NCBI RefSeq assembly: GCF_004337985.1
Contig: NC_043742.1
Span: forward strand, 8,349,136 to 8,413,135
Direction: 5' to 3'
Length of the DNA: 64,000 nt
Origin: Pyricularia pennisetigena
Lineage: Eukaryota; Ascomycota; Sordariomycetes; Magnaporthales; Pyriculariaceae
Under the pieces are notes generated by a model that was not told the origin of the DNA, did no database searches, and was given only the letters and a program-made list of their open reading frames with translations. A program made the translations under genes and the position numbers. Of this stretch, positions 1-10,586 are shown one piece after another (the stretch's first letter is position 1; each line of letters starts with the position of its first letter).

Positions 1-368
1 GGCCAAAGTTGCTTCTCTCTCTCTTTTTTGTCTATAACTGTCGAGTCAAAAAGCATATTTTATTACCCAATGAGATAGATGCAAATATAATTGATTGCCT
101 TACGGTCCAATTTGCAGAGCCCACAGGTGACAAAACCTTGCCATATACCTCGGCTTGGTTTTCACTGGAAATGACTCCTTGGTCTGCTAAGCCTGCACCA
201 GCCAAATGGGATGTGATCGATCCTGAACGAGACATAATAATAAAAAAAAAAAAAAAAAAAAAGGATGCCGTAATAAAGTTCCTAAACTCTTGCCCCTTAA
301 AGTCGCACGGGGACACAACCCAATTGCCCACAATTCAAGCTGATCATCCGAAATACCTCTGAAGCATT

Positions 369-900
369 TCACCCACTAGGAAAGTTTTGGAACCAGTCCT
401 CGAGTGGAAAGACGGCCATCCTTGTCATCAGCCGTCCCCTCGTTTTGCCCAACGGAATCTGCCTAGACCTAAGTTTGACAAGACCTCGATCCGGCCCCAC
501 TTGATATTTTAGAAAGCCAGAAGATTGGATGAGTTCCTGGCTTCTTGGGACCGTTCCGGCGGGTAGGATAACGTCTATAAGGTATTCATCCGATGCATTT
601 CCTGATAAAAGCGGATATGGTTCGGCAGCCTCGATCGTGGCTTTGTCAATTGGGATGCTCAGGACCGCGGTCAGATATCCCTGGCCCAGTCGGGTATCCC
701 CTTGAAAACAAAGAAAAGCACAAGATAAAACTCCCTTAAAGGTCTAGATTGAACACTAAGAATAGCTTTACAAGATCTATGCGCACCTGCTCTAGCATTG
801 CGCTGACCGTTAGAGTGTGGCATGTAGACTCCTGGGAGACCTTGAGCGTTGATTCGAATACTTGCCACCATCTAGCTGTAAACTCCTCTTCTGGCTGTCA
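369..900 (-). pseudogene. Decayed or fragmentary coding sequence, unidentified
   Basis: The minus strand holds two protein-like open stretches in different frames. One of 111 codons runs from 704 to a TGA at 369-371 and has no usable ATG; it is directly preceded by a pyrimidine-rich stretch ending in AG that could be a 3' splice site. The other, about 52 codons (891 to the TAA at 736-738), has the motif RWWQVFESTLK. The two are not in frame and no canonical donor links them. I do not recognise the family. It may be a degraded gene, or the 3' exons of a gene whose upstream exons lie between 900 and 1260, where another protein-like stretch of about 39 codons occurs on the same strand. Confidence 0.3.
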
Positions 901-1269
901 ATACCCGTTTTGGCAACCAGAGAGCAGGCCCACTCCAAAGCCCCAGGACCAGTCCTAATCCCTTGCGCGCTGTTTCGGGATCGCGAGCTACCTTCTTCCC
1001 TCTTCTTTCTTAACCAGGGATACTATCCTGGTCAAAATGATACAAGGCCACGCCTGGTATTGACAGCGTTGATATGTCCCAAAAAAGAAAAAAGCTTCGG
1101 CACCATCCGGAACCACGTCGCCAACACCATCAAAAATAAACGAGTGGCAGAACCCCGTTATACTGCAATGCTCTCCCAACTCTTGGAAGAGGATTCGCAA
1201 TATCGGACTTATGAAAGTCTAGTTTCACCATTGGGCTCGTAACATTTGGAGCACAGGACCCGTTTAAAT

Positions 1270-1379
1270 GACAAGAGTGGGATTCGAACCCACGCCTCTT
1301 GCGAGACTAGCAAGTATCATGCTGCAATCGAGGATTGCAACCTGAAGCTAGCGCCTTAGACCAACTCGGCCATCTTGCC
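1270..1379 (-). tRNA. tRNA-Leu (anticodon CAG) with intron
   Basis: Read on the minus strand the segment folds as a class II tRNA. The acceptor GGCAAGA pairs with TCTTGTC through one G-U pair. The D-arm begins with TGGCCGAG. The anticodon stem CTAGC/GCTAG encloses TTCAGG, placing CAG at 34-36. A hairpin-forming variable arm (CTC-GCAA-GAG) and the T-arm GTGGGTTCGAATCCCAC follow. An intron of about 28 nt lies one base 3' of the anticodon, the usual eukaryotic position. The long variable arm and the CAG anticodon make it leucine. The A box and B box for RNA polymerase III are both intact. Confidence 0.95.
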
Positions 1380-2746
1380 TTGTTGTGATCTGGTTTTTAT
1401 GGCATTATATTACTCAACGCAAAGAGCATGAACAACCTTGATACCTTGCCGCGTGTCGAATCCAGGCCTCAATAGGAACAGGTCTGAATTTCGCAGATGG
1501 GCAAAACTGACGGTCATTGTGAACAGAAATTTCATCAGGAAGAGGAAGATGTAATATAAATACAGCGGCAGTGATTAGGCTCATGCGTTTGCCCGTCTGT
1601 AAAACTACATGTATATTATCCTTGATGTTTCCCAAGTTCCTGCCGAGGTTCAACTAGCAGTAGGCTGCTTGTCACCGTCGTACCGATGCAAATTGAAGAA
1701 ATTGTCAGATTTAGTGGACCGTGTCTTGCAGTGCGTAGCTAACTTATACCGAGGCCACGAGGCCCCGAAGCCTCAGCAGGGGTGACTCCCAACTAGGCTC
1801 TGCCTGGCACCTCTTATAGATTTAGCGATAGCGGCTAATTTATTGAGTCAAATGCTATCACGGCTATGGGATTTTTAAGCTAACGTGGATACGATTCAAT
1901 TTGGTCTTGGTGTAAGGCTGAAATTAAATAAATAGATTAAAATAGCTGTAAAGATAAAAACAGGCTGGGGCTGCTTATTTGCGATTTGTAAGTTCGTAAC
2001 TCAAAAAACCCGCAAGCCAACTCTTTTTTTTTTTTTTTTTTCTTTTTTTTTCTGTACTTCGGGCTAAATTGGTAAGCTTCTATCAGGCTCATCCTTGACA
2101 GACATTGACCAACCAAAGTCTGCATTGCAGCCCGTACTTTGCCATAAAACTGCCCCATCGTGCAAAAAGTCTCCAGCAGGCAAGCAATTTAAAAAGTTGG
2201 GAGCTGTGGGCCAAAATGGTTAACATGTATCCATATTGTCTTCCGCACATTCCGCGGAGAATGGGCACGGACGCAAGCTAAAAAAAAAAAAAAAAAAAAA
2301 AAAACATGCATCTGCTTGACGAAAATTTTATGAGAGCAGGGATCAATTTTTGCAATACAAGAACTAGGAGCTGGAAAGCTGGCCGAGCCGGCCACCCGAG
2401 ATATAGGCAACTTGACTTTTAGCTGTTTCGCTGCCAAAGCCGAGAGGTCCATTAATCCCGTAAATAGACAGTAGATTGAGGAAGTTAGTGAACTACCAAT
2501 TTCTCGATGAAAGTTTGGAAAACTCAGCACTTGTTGTTCTGTTTACAGATACAGAGTCAGGCCATTATGCGCTGATGACGCGTAACAAACCTAGATGGCT
2601 CGTGTTTAGCCCCAAGGATTTTCGGTGCAACCCGGCTAAAGAAAACCATTAGTAGTGGTCACTTTTTATAGTTTGTCAAGGTATAATAATAAAACACCAC
2701 GAGGCATCCCCTTGCAATCTGCAATCCTCCGGATGTGCAACCAGAC
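1380..2746. other. Gene-poor spacer, AT-rich
   Basis: No coding region could be supported. The stretch carries two long homopolymers, a T-rich run at about 2024-2050 and an A run of 24 at 2281-2304. The open frames across it are short and of low complexity. Confidence 0.6.
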
Positions 2747-2754
2747 TATATAAT
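2747..2754 (+). promoter_or_regulatory. TATA box of the ADP-ribosyltransferase-like gene
   Basis: TATATAAT lies 161 nt upstream of the ATG at 2915, in AT-rich DNA with a pyrimidine-rich stretch after it. It is the only good TATA element near this gene. Confidence 0.45.
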
Positions 2755-2914
2755 GCGCTAGTCATCAAGTTTTGCTATCGCCAAACCGTTCTTTTCACTC
2801 ACAGTTGCGGCAATCCCCTTAGGGCCTCCGTAACAATAATTCATCGCCTTGCTTAAAAAACCACCTACCCTTTTAATTAAACATTTATCACAGACGACAT
2901 AGCTCACTACAACC

Positions 2915-3523
2915 ATGCGCTATTCAATATTCATTCTCTGCGCCGCTGCTGTGCATCAAGCCGCTGCTGTGCCTCAAGCCACTGCTGTGCCTCAAGTCGC
3001 TGCAGTTAGAGTACCGGCATACCTCTATCTCGGAGAACTCTTTAGCCCGAAAGAGCTGTTTTTTTACGGGCAAATTGCCACTCGTAGAACGACAGAAGGC
3101 AAACCGGATAGAATGAATTATCACCCAGATGACATAAAAATCAATCAGCTATACATGTCGACGTCCCGCAAGAGCAGCACTGCTGCTATACACATGCTAC
3201 GGAATTATCCACAGAAAGAGGTGGAAGGGGAAAGATATGTTTACGCCATCAATACAAAAAATATAGAAGCGTCTTTTGTCTCAGTGTCATCCTGGTACGC
3301 ACAGCAAAACAAGCAGAACCCGTACCCCGATGAGGACGAGTGGTTGGCGATACACGATATTAAGGAGAAACAAATCGACGGTTGGTATATACTTAATGAA
3401 AATGGAGTTGATGTGTGGGTAGACAAGAAGGATTACGTAAACCAACGAGATGAGGCTTTAGCAAGAGTGGCTCGGGAGAAAAAGAAACACAGTAAATCTA
3501 GGTGCCTCTTCAGAAGGTGCTGA
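2915..3523 (+). CDS. Secreted heat-labile enterotoxin A-chain-like (ADP-ribosyltransferase fold) protein, catalytic Arg apparently replaced
   Basis: The product is 202 residues, intronless, with ATG in a good context (AACCATGC). It has a signal peptide at about 1-19 followed by an Ala/Val/Pro/Gln repeat (residues 12-32). The fold signature of the R-STS-ExE ADP-ribosyltransferases can be followed: the STS motif at 82-84 and the ExE pair at E140/E142, followed by DGWYIL as in LT-A/cholera-type chains. At the first motif, where the family has an NAD-binding Arg after a Tyr, this protein has YLG, so Leu39 sits in the Arg position. If the alignment is right, catalysis is doubtful. Such genes are expanded in plant- and insect-associated ascomycetes and are treated as secreted effectors or toxins. 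The tail is basic and ends with two Cys. No B-subunit is visible. Family assignment is fairly sure; activity is not. Confidence 0.8.
   Translation: MRYSIFILCAAAVHQAAAVPQATAVPQVAAVRVPAYLYLGELFSPKELFFYGQIATRRTTEGKPDRMNYHPDDIKINQLYMSTSRKSSTAAIHMLRNYPQKEVEGERYVYAINTKNIEASFVSVSSWYAQQNKQNPYPDEDEWLAIHDIKEKQIDGWYILNENGVDVWVDKKDYVNQRDEALARVAREKKKHSKSRCLFRRC
2942..2995 (+). repeat. Three tandem 18-bp repeats inside the secreted protein gene
   Basis: The unit gccgctgctgtgcMtcaa occurs three times with one or two differences, encoding a six-residue repeat (Ala-Ala-Val-x-Gln-Ala type) at the end of the signal peptide. A partial fourth copy follows. The frame is kept throughout. Confidence 0.85.
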
Positions 3524-4362
3524 TAGCGTTAGTTTAACAAACACGGGCCAAATAAGATAAAAAGATAAAGGTGGATATCGAACATAGAATGGAAAAAAAA
3601 ATAGTTATCAAACAAGCACTCCAACAAGAAACGCGTATGGCGGTGGTGTCAAGTGAATATGTGGCTTTCCTAACTTCCTAAGCAACAGTCTGAATGTACG
3701 AGGGCATTTGTGCACATGGGCCCGAAGCAGTTTAGCATATATTGTAATATCAAAACCTGTTATGTTTAGATTCCAACTCCATCACTCCCAGCTGGCGCAA
3801 AAAAAAAGATGCTATGTATGTGTTGATTTTTTCAAGTGTTGAATTCGATGGGTTAAAGATAAAATGTAAACCCTGACAGTCATCTAACGCCCCGTTTCTT
3901 TAGTGCTTCCTATGACTATATCTGGAGCCTAGTGGTTTACCTCTGCATGCCTTGTATATTTGTGATATTATGCCTTATACTATATTACCTATGCAATATA
4001 TCTGTGCGTAGGCGTGGAGAGTCAAAAGCATTAACGTAGTTGATTAGGGGCCAGTCCATTGAGCACTTGACTCCGGCTAACAAACACTTAAAAGGAGATT
4101 AAATGTACAATGAGCAACAAGCTGGCGAGCAATTTACGAAACTTTAGTCGATGGAAGAAATTTTGTTTTTTTTTTTCTTTTTTTTTTTCTCTTAAGCCCG
4201 GGACGCCCGGTCCCTGGGTACCCTGATTCACCTTGACTGATCAACAGGGTACATAGCTCGACTTGTAGAGGAAATTCTTTGTTCATTAAAGCGCATGGAA
4301 CACACCATCGCATGGCTGTTGAGGACACAGATTATGATCAGGGCGGATTCGACCCAAGTAGC
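3524..4362. other. Convergent intergenic region
   Basis: This is the 3' flank of two converging genes. It is AT-rich, with an interrupted T run at 4165-4190. No gene is supported. A typical polyadenylation region cannot be pinned down. Confidence 0.6.
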
Positions 4363-5889
4363 TCACGACCTCGCAGTCCCAAGCACCACACCCGCAGGAT
4401 CCTCCGTGGTGGAATCGCCCCAGGTGGCTTCCCACCCGTTATCGTCCAGGTACTTCTTCCACTCCCTGTCGTCGTCGTCCAGATTGCGCGACGCTTCGGG
4501 CATGACAAACAATGCAACCGCAGCGCCGGCCAAGGCAAACCCTGAGCCTATCAGGAACGCAGCCTGGTTTCCCTTGGCCGGGTCGTCAACGTAGGCGTTG
4601 AGTATCGCCGTGAAGACCTGCGTCCCGAGCGCGGCGCCGACCTTGCTCCACGCCGCCACCATGCCCATCATCTGGCCCCTGATGGACGTAGGGAAGCACT
4701 CGGTAGAGGTGATGACCACTGTGCTTCCGGGCCCGACCTCCCCCAGCGTCAGGAACACGCCGTACATGACTACAAACAACGGGAAGACGTCTTGGATCGG
4801 CCCGATGGCGCCGCCCAGCACGAATCCCAAGACGGCCTGCAGGGTGAAGCCCAAGGCCATGGTGCGGCGGCGTCCGATCCGGTCGGAAAGGTAGCCGCCC
4901 AGGAACGGGCCGGGGATGTAGAAGCAGTTGATGACGACGCCCCAGCCGAGGGTCTTGACGAGGCTCTCGCCGGCGTTGACGCGCGATATGATGGTGGAGC
5001 TGAAGATGCCAAACGGGATGCTGATCCAGTTGTACAGGAACCAGGTGCCCGAGCAGCCCAGCAGCGGCCTCCAGTACCGCTTCAGGGCGAGCAGGTACGG
5101 CGTGCGCTGTTTCCTCATGGCGCTGCGCCGGTACGCCGTCGACACCGCCATGCGCACCCGGAACCAAAAGATGACCAGCGGCGGGAGGGCTCCGAGCGCA
5201 AAGGCGGCGCGCCAAACCACGACGTATCCGCCGGTGGTCTGCTCGCCGCCGACCATGAGCAGCAGCAGCAGGGGTACGAGCCCCGCCCAGACGTAGCCCA
5301 GCGACGCGGAGAGATCGGCCAGCATGGCGAACATGAAGCCGCGGTGCTTGCGGTGAGCGGCGGATTCGTCGGTGGCTTCGGCGGCACCTGCGCCCGCCAC
5401 GGGGTACTCGCCTCCGGCGCCGACGCCCGCCACGCCGCGCGCCACGATGAGCATCCAGAACATCCCAGTCTCGGAGGTGCCCGACGCGCCGGCGCTCATG
5501 GCGATACCGACGACGAGGAGGATGGTGGTGGCGACGGCGCCGGTCTTGCGGCCGAGCTGGTCGGCGACGACGCCAAACGTCAGCATGCCGATTATCATGC
5601 CGATAAGAAAGGCGTTGGAGAGACGTTGGCGGATCTCGGGGGTCAAGGTGGTCGGGTAGAGGATGGCGAGGACGAGGTTGACGTTGCCGATGACGGCGGC
5701 GTTGTAACCGTCAGACCCGATGGCCAGGCCCGAGAATAGGATCATGAGCCAGACGGAGAGCTTGCTGAAGTAGGCCTTTTCGGTGGTCGCCGTCTCGACG
5801 TCGACAGTGTGCTCCGTTGAGGAGGGTTGGTCTGCTTTGTCGCCATGGTTGACGTCGGGTTGGATTCGTGAGTCTGGATTTTCTGCCAT
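4363..5889 (-). CDS. MFS transporter, glycerophosphoinositol/phosphate (Git1/Pho84-like) type
   Basis: The protein is 508 residues and intronless. I chose the ATG at 5889 (start MAENPDSR, A at -3 and G at +4); the open frame extends to 5952 but only by a GTG. After a hydrophilic N-terminus of about 40 residues come about 12 hydrophobic segments. The first carries GSDGYNAAVIGNV, the loop after TM2 has DQLGRKTG, TM4 has GVGAGGEYPVAG, and the central repeat has GGYLSDRIGRRRTM; these are MFS motif A and the phosphate-H+ symporter branch pattern. The family in yeast imports phosphate or glycerophosphodiesters across the plasma membrane with protons; the substrate here is not determined. The C-terminal tail is acidic. 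It is divergent from the aminopeptidase gene, with a gap in the shared promoter. Confidence 0.88.
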   Translation of the reverse strand: MAENPDSRIQPDVNHGDKADQPSSTEHTVDVETATTEKAYFSKLSVWLMILFSGLAIGSDGYNAAVIGNVNLVLAILYPTTLTPEIRQRLSNAFLIGMIIGMLTFGVVADQLGRKTGAVATTILLVVGIAMSAGASGTSETGMFWMLIVARGVAGVGAGGEYPVAGAGAAEATDESAAHRKHRGFMFAMLADLSASLGYVWAGLVPLLLLLMVGGEQTTGGYVVVWRAAFALGALPPLVIFWFRVRMAVSTAYRRSAMRKQRTPYLLALKRYWRPLLGCSGTWFLYNWISIPFGIFSSTIISRVNAGESLVKTLGWGVVINCFYIPGPFLGGYLSDRIGRRRTMALGFTLQAVLGFVLGGAIGPIQDVFPLFVVMYGVFLTLGEVGPGSTVVITSTECFPTSIRGQMMGMVAAWSKVGAALGTQVFTAILNAYVDDPAKGNQAAFLIGSGFALAGAAVALFVMPEASRNLDDDDREWKKYLDDNGWEATWGDSTTEDPAGVVLGTARS

Positions 5890-6250
5890 TCTGAATTTTG
5901 CGGGTGTGATTCTCAAAGCAGCTCGCTCCCCTCTGGTTGTGCTGAGCACCACCTGCTGTAGGAATCAAACGCCATTTTTAAGCAACGGTTTCCAGGCATA
6001 GATATCAATCATTCGGTCTTCGGAGCCTATCGGAGCAGTCACAATCTCCAATCAAGAAAAATTGGTATCGATCGAGGAGGATCTTGGCCTGAAGGTGCGG
6101 AGACTGGGTGATTCATCTCTGGCCCCTGGGGTTGCCACGCGTTTACTGGGGCATGATGAACCGAGCGGCGAGAGAAGTACCCTGTGCTGCTGTGAAGGTC
6201 TGTCAGAATTTGAGTATTTGCGCCAAATTTCAACCCATGGTCGTTTGTAA

Positions 6251-6356
6251 TTTTTTTTTTTTTTTTTTTTTTTTTTTTNNNNNNNNNNNNNNNNNNNNNN
6301 NNNNNNNNNNNNNNNNNNNNNNNNNNNNNNNNNNNNNNNNCCCCCCCCCCCCCCCC
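6251..6356. other. Assembly gap flanked by T28 and C16
   Basis: Bases 6251-6278 are T, 6279-6340 are N (62), and 6341-6356 are C. The gap therefore sits between two homopolymers in the divergent promoter of the transporter and aminopeptidase genes. True content and length are unknown. Confidence 0.95.
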
Positions 6357-6492
6357 ACTATCGGATACCCTCCGGAGGCGGCCGAAGATTCGACTCCCTC
6401 CGTGCTGCCCGAGACGACTTTTTTGATTCTTGCCAAAACATGCTGGTCCAAAAAGTGGTGATTCTTAGCATACTCATCAGTCTTTAATTGAA

Positions 6493-8044
6493 ATGGAAAA
6501 AAAGTCTTTGCACACTCGGTTGCGGCAATCGCCCACCCCGCGCACCCCGACCTGGAAGTCATGGCTTGGAGCCGTCTGCGTCTCGGCGCTGGTGCTTGGT
6601 GCCATGCGCACGTGGTCGCCGACCTCAGCCACTGCGAAGCTGGAGCGCGTTCAGAAATGTGCCATCAAGAACCTCCATCGCAACACTTCATTCCTCGACG
6701 TCGAACCAATCAAGGCCCATGAGTTCATTGAGCGCCGTGACAAGCTGGCCAAGGCACTGGTTGCCGATGGGGTAGACGCTTTTGTGCTAGAGCCTGGATA
6801 TACTTTTCAGTAAGATTTTACCGCCGATAACCTCCCCCCTCGCGAAACCATTCAAGTCCTATACTGACACTCTCAGGTATTACGGAAACATCTCCCAGCG
6901 GGACTGGGAACCGTGGGAGCCTGAAGAACGACCTTTCCTCATGCTTATCCTCCCACAGACATCTCCAACCGGCGAGATTGTGGCCAAGACGTCCTTCCTG
7001 GCACCTCACTTTGAAGAAGGTCGCGTGCGCATGCTCGGCATCCCGTCGCGGGACGACGAGCTCGACATTGTTGTATGGGAAGAGCACTGGAACCCTTACA
7101 AAACCCTGATTGAATCGCATCTCTTCCCCGATCCCGAAACCCCGACAGGCAAACCAGCACCGAAGCCGAGGCTCATGATGGACGAAGAGATCCGCGACTT
7201 TATCGTGCGCGGTCTCGACTCGGCCGGCTTCGAGACCGTCGCTCTCGGCCCGCAAGCCGACCTGGTCCGGCAGCTCAAGAGCCCTGCCGAGGTGGCCCTC
7301 CTACGCGCCGTCAACACGGGCACCGTTGAAGCCGTGCGGGCCATGCGGCCGTGCCTCGAGCCGGGCCTGACCGAAGACGAGGTGCGAGACGTGCTGGACG
7401 CCGCCCTGGTCTCCGTCGGCTTCGGTCTGTTTTTCAACATTGTGCTGTTTGAAGAGCACGGCGCCCTGCCGCACGGCGGCTTCGTCACAGGCTGGAAGAA
7501 GGTCACCCCGGAGTCCATGGTCGTCATCGACGTCGGCGCCCACTACCTCGGCTACAGCTCCGACATCTGCCGCAGCTTCTTCATCGACCCGCCCGAGACG
7601 GCCTCGTTCCGAACCAAGGCCGCCGAGGCAGCGGGGTGGACGTCTCGGGGACGCACCGTCAGCGACAACCTCCGCGCGGAGAAGAAGCACGTCTGGGAGG
7701 TTGTTTTCGCCGCCCAGACGGCGGCTGCTCGCGCCTTCAGGGCCAACGGCACGGCGGCCGACGTCGACATTGCCGCGCGGACCGTCATCGAGGACGCGGG
7801 GTACGGCGACGCTTTCACCCACCGCCTGGGTCACGGCATCGGCATCAAGGCTCACGAGCCGCCATACCTCAACAAGTGGAACACGGGCGCCATCCTAAAA
7901 CCCGGCATGACATTCACCAACGAGCCAGGCATATACCTGGAGAACAGATTTGGCGTGAGGCATGAGGACATTTACCTGATCAAGGAGGCCGGAGAGGCCG
8001 AGTTGTTGACGGGTCGGCGCGCTCTTGGACCGTACGATCCATGA
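6493..8044 (+). CDS. M24B metallopeptidase (Xaa-Pro dipeptidase/aminopeptidase type), membrane-anchored or secreted
   Basis: Two exons, 6493-6809 and 6877-8044, are joined over a 67-nt intron (GTAAG donor, CTGAC branch site, CAG acceptor), giving 494 residues. A hydrophobic stretch at about 27-42 suggests a signal anchor. The N-terminal creatinase-like domain is followed by the pita-bread catalytic domain with all five metal ligands: D324 in IDVGAH, D335 in SSDICR, H425 in LGHGIGIKAHEPP, E455 in TNEPGIYL and E469 in VRHEDI. Family members remove N-terminal residues ahead of Pro or cleave X-Pro dipeptides using two divalent metals. Residues 363-378 look like an insertion between the second and third ligands; I see no canonical splice sites there and keep it as coding. 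Confidence 0.9.
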
Positions 8045-8994
8045 TAGATTAAGATATTTTATTTACGGGTTCTCAAAAATACTGTACGACAAGGAGAGTC
8101 AGGTACAATATCTGCTTGGAAAAGGGGGGAAAAGAGAAAAGAGTTGACTCAAAACTCCCGTTGCGACTCGCGCCAACACCAAGTTCAATAAAATGCCCCT
8201 GCGCCACTCTTTGAATAGTCATAATTATGCCATCTACCCCTGTTTCTCAAGAGACTTGACCAATTTTGATTGATCAAGCTTAGTTAGCTGGCTGAGAAAC
8301 TCTATTTATCCTTTGCAATTCACCCCCCCACACACTACTTGGCGGCTCTTGGCTACTTTTGCAATCCAAGTTTCACCGCTGATCAAAGCCCTTGCAGAGT
8401 TTATAATAATCACCCACACGTTTATTCAAAAACAACACGAAACGTTACGCACTCCTCATCGCCATGCTAGCCCCTCCAGGTTAGCAGCGCTTACAACGAA
8501 GAGCTTATACAGTACTACCAGCCTAAGAATGTAGAGCTCCCGTCAAAGAATTACAAAGTGTTTGGCGCGTTCCTCTAAAAATGACACCAACACTTAGCCT
8601 CGCAAATAAACAATCAAATTATAACGAAATTTCGAGATGGTTGGTTCGGAACCTAGGCATCTGGGTTTCCACGGTTGGTAATTTGGCGTTACTAAAAATG
8701 TCTCAGATCTGTAGACTGTCTTTGTGCAGATCAGAAATCATCAGATGCTGAGCTTTGTCATTCTATTCTAATAAGTAATTAAATCTGCTTTGGGTCTACC
8801 GATGTGAAATTGCCTATCGAGTCAGGGCTACAAAGGACGTGACCAAGTCAACAAGCCTCCAGAGGCAAGACCGAATTTCAGCAGTCTACCGAGATAGGTG
8901 CCCAATCATAACGAGCTGGAAGCCTTCAATTGCTGAGTGTGCAAGACTAGAGCCAGACCACATGCAGGAAGACATCTCCCACGTCCAACTCTCA
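8045..8994. other. Spacer without a supported gene
   Basis: A protein-like run of 30 codons with a stop (about 8485-8577, beginning with Ala-Tyr-Asn-Glu) occurs on the plus strand, but no start or splice context supports it. The rest is AT-rich with short frames only. Confidence 0.5.
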
Positions 8995-9434
8995 TTAGTG
9001 GTTTCGCATGCCTCCAGAATCCAGATAGTCGCAAAACTTCAAAAGTATGTCGTAAACGTCAGACTCTCCAAATTGAATGTATATTCCCTGCAGGGCTTGC
9101 TTCTTGAGGGCGAAGAGAGGACCATAAATAACCGTTTCAAAAGCTATTGGTGGACAAGCGCCATCAGCTAGTTCTATGTCCGCTGCAAGGAACGGAGCGT
9201 TAGCGCAGCTCAGAAGATGCTGACCTCAAACAGGTTGAAACCCAGCACATCACAACTGCCTTCGTGGACAAGTTGTATAGACTTCCAAGCTGCATAGCCT
9301 ATCAAGTACGCAAGTCCCAGACTATCTAGAAGGGAATGACACATGTTGAGTGTCTGCCTTGAGATACATGAGACAGGGCTGGAAGAATAGGAGCCCCGAT
9401 ACATCAAATAAGAGCATGCGGCCATCACCACCTA
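8995..9434 (-). pseudogene. Remnant of an unidentified gene on the minus strand
   Basis: Three coherent protein-like stretches lie in order on the minus strand. The last, 62 codons from 9182 to a TAA at 8995-8997, contains DIELADGACPP and YIQFGESDVYD. It is preceded by a convincing intron end (CTAAC branch site, TTGCAG acceptor). Before it is a stretch with GLAYLIGYAAWKS (about 9350-9230), and before that one with RMLLFDVSGLLFF (about 9434-9335), itself preceded by TACGTACAG. The first two are out of frame by one with no room for an intron, so at least one frameshift is present. I do not recognise the family. It may be a pseudogene or contain a sequencing error. Confidence 0.45.
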
Positions 9435-9985
9435 CTGTACGTAAAGAGACAGATTTGAGATGTGAAAAAGCATCACAAGATTTATCCGTCTGCTTCCGCG
9501 CGACTTTATTGCGCCCTTGACATCAAGAGCCCCTATTCGCTGCCAACGATTCGCCATCTTTCTCGGTCCAATTTCTGCTGCCTCATTGTAGCTTCTTAGT
9601 TCTTACTAATGCTGTTCCCATCCTGTTTTGGCGTCGCATCTTCTGCCCGGGAGGTATTTACACCTCAGCGCAGGGTAACTGGATACAGTCAAGAATTTTA
9701 TTTGATGAAATGGCTGGATTAGGAAGTGCCCGTTTGTCACAGTGGACCCGAAAGGTCAACGTATGGTGTTCGTCTGCTTGGGTGTTATAAACACCCACCG
9801 CAGTCGCCTCTGGTCACTTTCCGTTTACCCTCCAATCAGTTTCTCTCGGTAGGCTGAAGGTGCTCGACCGATACAACACCTTCCATCACGCAGTCGCGTA
9901 AAACAGAAAAGAAAACACAAAACAAACCCATCGTCAACCACGCACCTGACGAAAAGCACTACCAGCCTCGCCAAGACACGTCACA
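9435..9985. other. 5' flank of the coiled-coil gene
   Basis: No gene is supported. The last 250 nt are pyrimidine-rich and A-rich, consistent with a promoter and leader of the gene at 9986. On the minus strand a 17-codon start (MRQQKLDRERWRIVGSE) near 9590 may belong to the decayed gene at 8995-9434. Confidence 0.4.
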
Positions 9986-10586
9986 ATGTCATTCAATGAT
10001 GAGATCGACCAGGTTGAAGGCCTACTGAGTCGGATCGGGGACGGCTTTCTGGAGATGAGGACCTCGCTACAACACATCCATGAGCTCAACGCATCGCTGG
10101 ATGAGATCAGTGTCGGGTGCGACAAAGAGAAGAACGCACTGATGCAAGAGATGCTGGCAAAAGGCGACTCCCGTGCTTCACAGAGCCAGCTGGATACTCT
10201 GCGTAGTCTCGAGCAGCGGCTGCACAACCTCCAGAGGCTGGAGGCGCTGCCGCACTGGGAATGGCAGCAGTGGCCACAGCTAGCTGACTGCGGACACGCG
10301 CTCCCTCGACGCATCCCCTTGCATAAGTGCACAGCGTCGCCTGTACATCCAGGAACACATGGAAAAGCAGCGGCGGCGGATACGTCAGCAGGTGGACAAG
10401 ATGTATCGTTTGACTGCAGCGATTCGCTACAAGACCATCGAGACGATGGAAATGCTGGAGCCGCCGACCGAAGAAGAGCTCAGGACCGAGGAGCTTGTCC
10501 AGTCGGCGAGACGGAACAAATGGAGACGTCGAAGCTTCCGAGGTTCCCGCAACCATAGTGCACGAGGCCATCGCTTCCGAGGTTAA
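9986..10586 (+). CDS. Small coiled-coil protein with basic tail, unknown function
   Basis: An ATG at 9986 (CACAATGTC) opens a frame with an acidic helical N-terminus and heptad-like leucines to about residue 85. The frame then degrades, while another frame carries a clear continuation (RRLYIQEHMEKQRRRIRQQ) to a TAA at 10584. The best join is exon 9986-10269 to exon 10328-10586, a 58-nt intron with donor GTGGCC, CTGAC branch site and AAG acceptor, which keeps the frame and gives 180 residues. The donor is weak, so the exact join is uncertain and a frameshift is possible. The C-terminus is very basic (WRRRSFRGSRN). No known domain is recognised. It converges with the ankyrin gene. Confidence 0.6.

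Noticed and set aside
4792..5739. 315-codon open frame on the plus strand
   Set aside because: It is antisense to the MFS transporter and exists because of the GC-rich codon bias; its translation is low-complexity without family features.
7632..7680. A short unspliced intron in the M24 peptidase
   Set aside because: The stretch looks like an insertion relative to the family, but donor and acceptor are not canonical and the frame is open.
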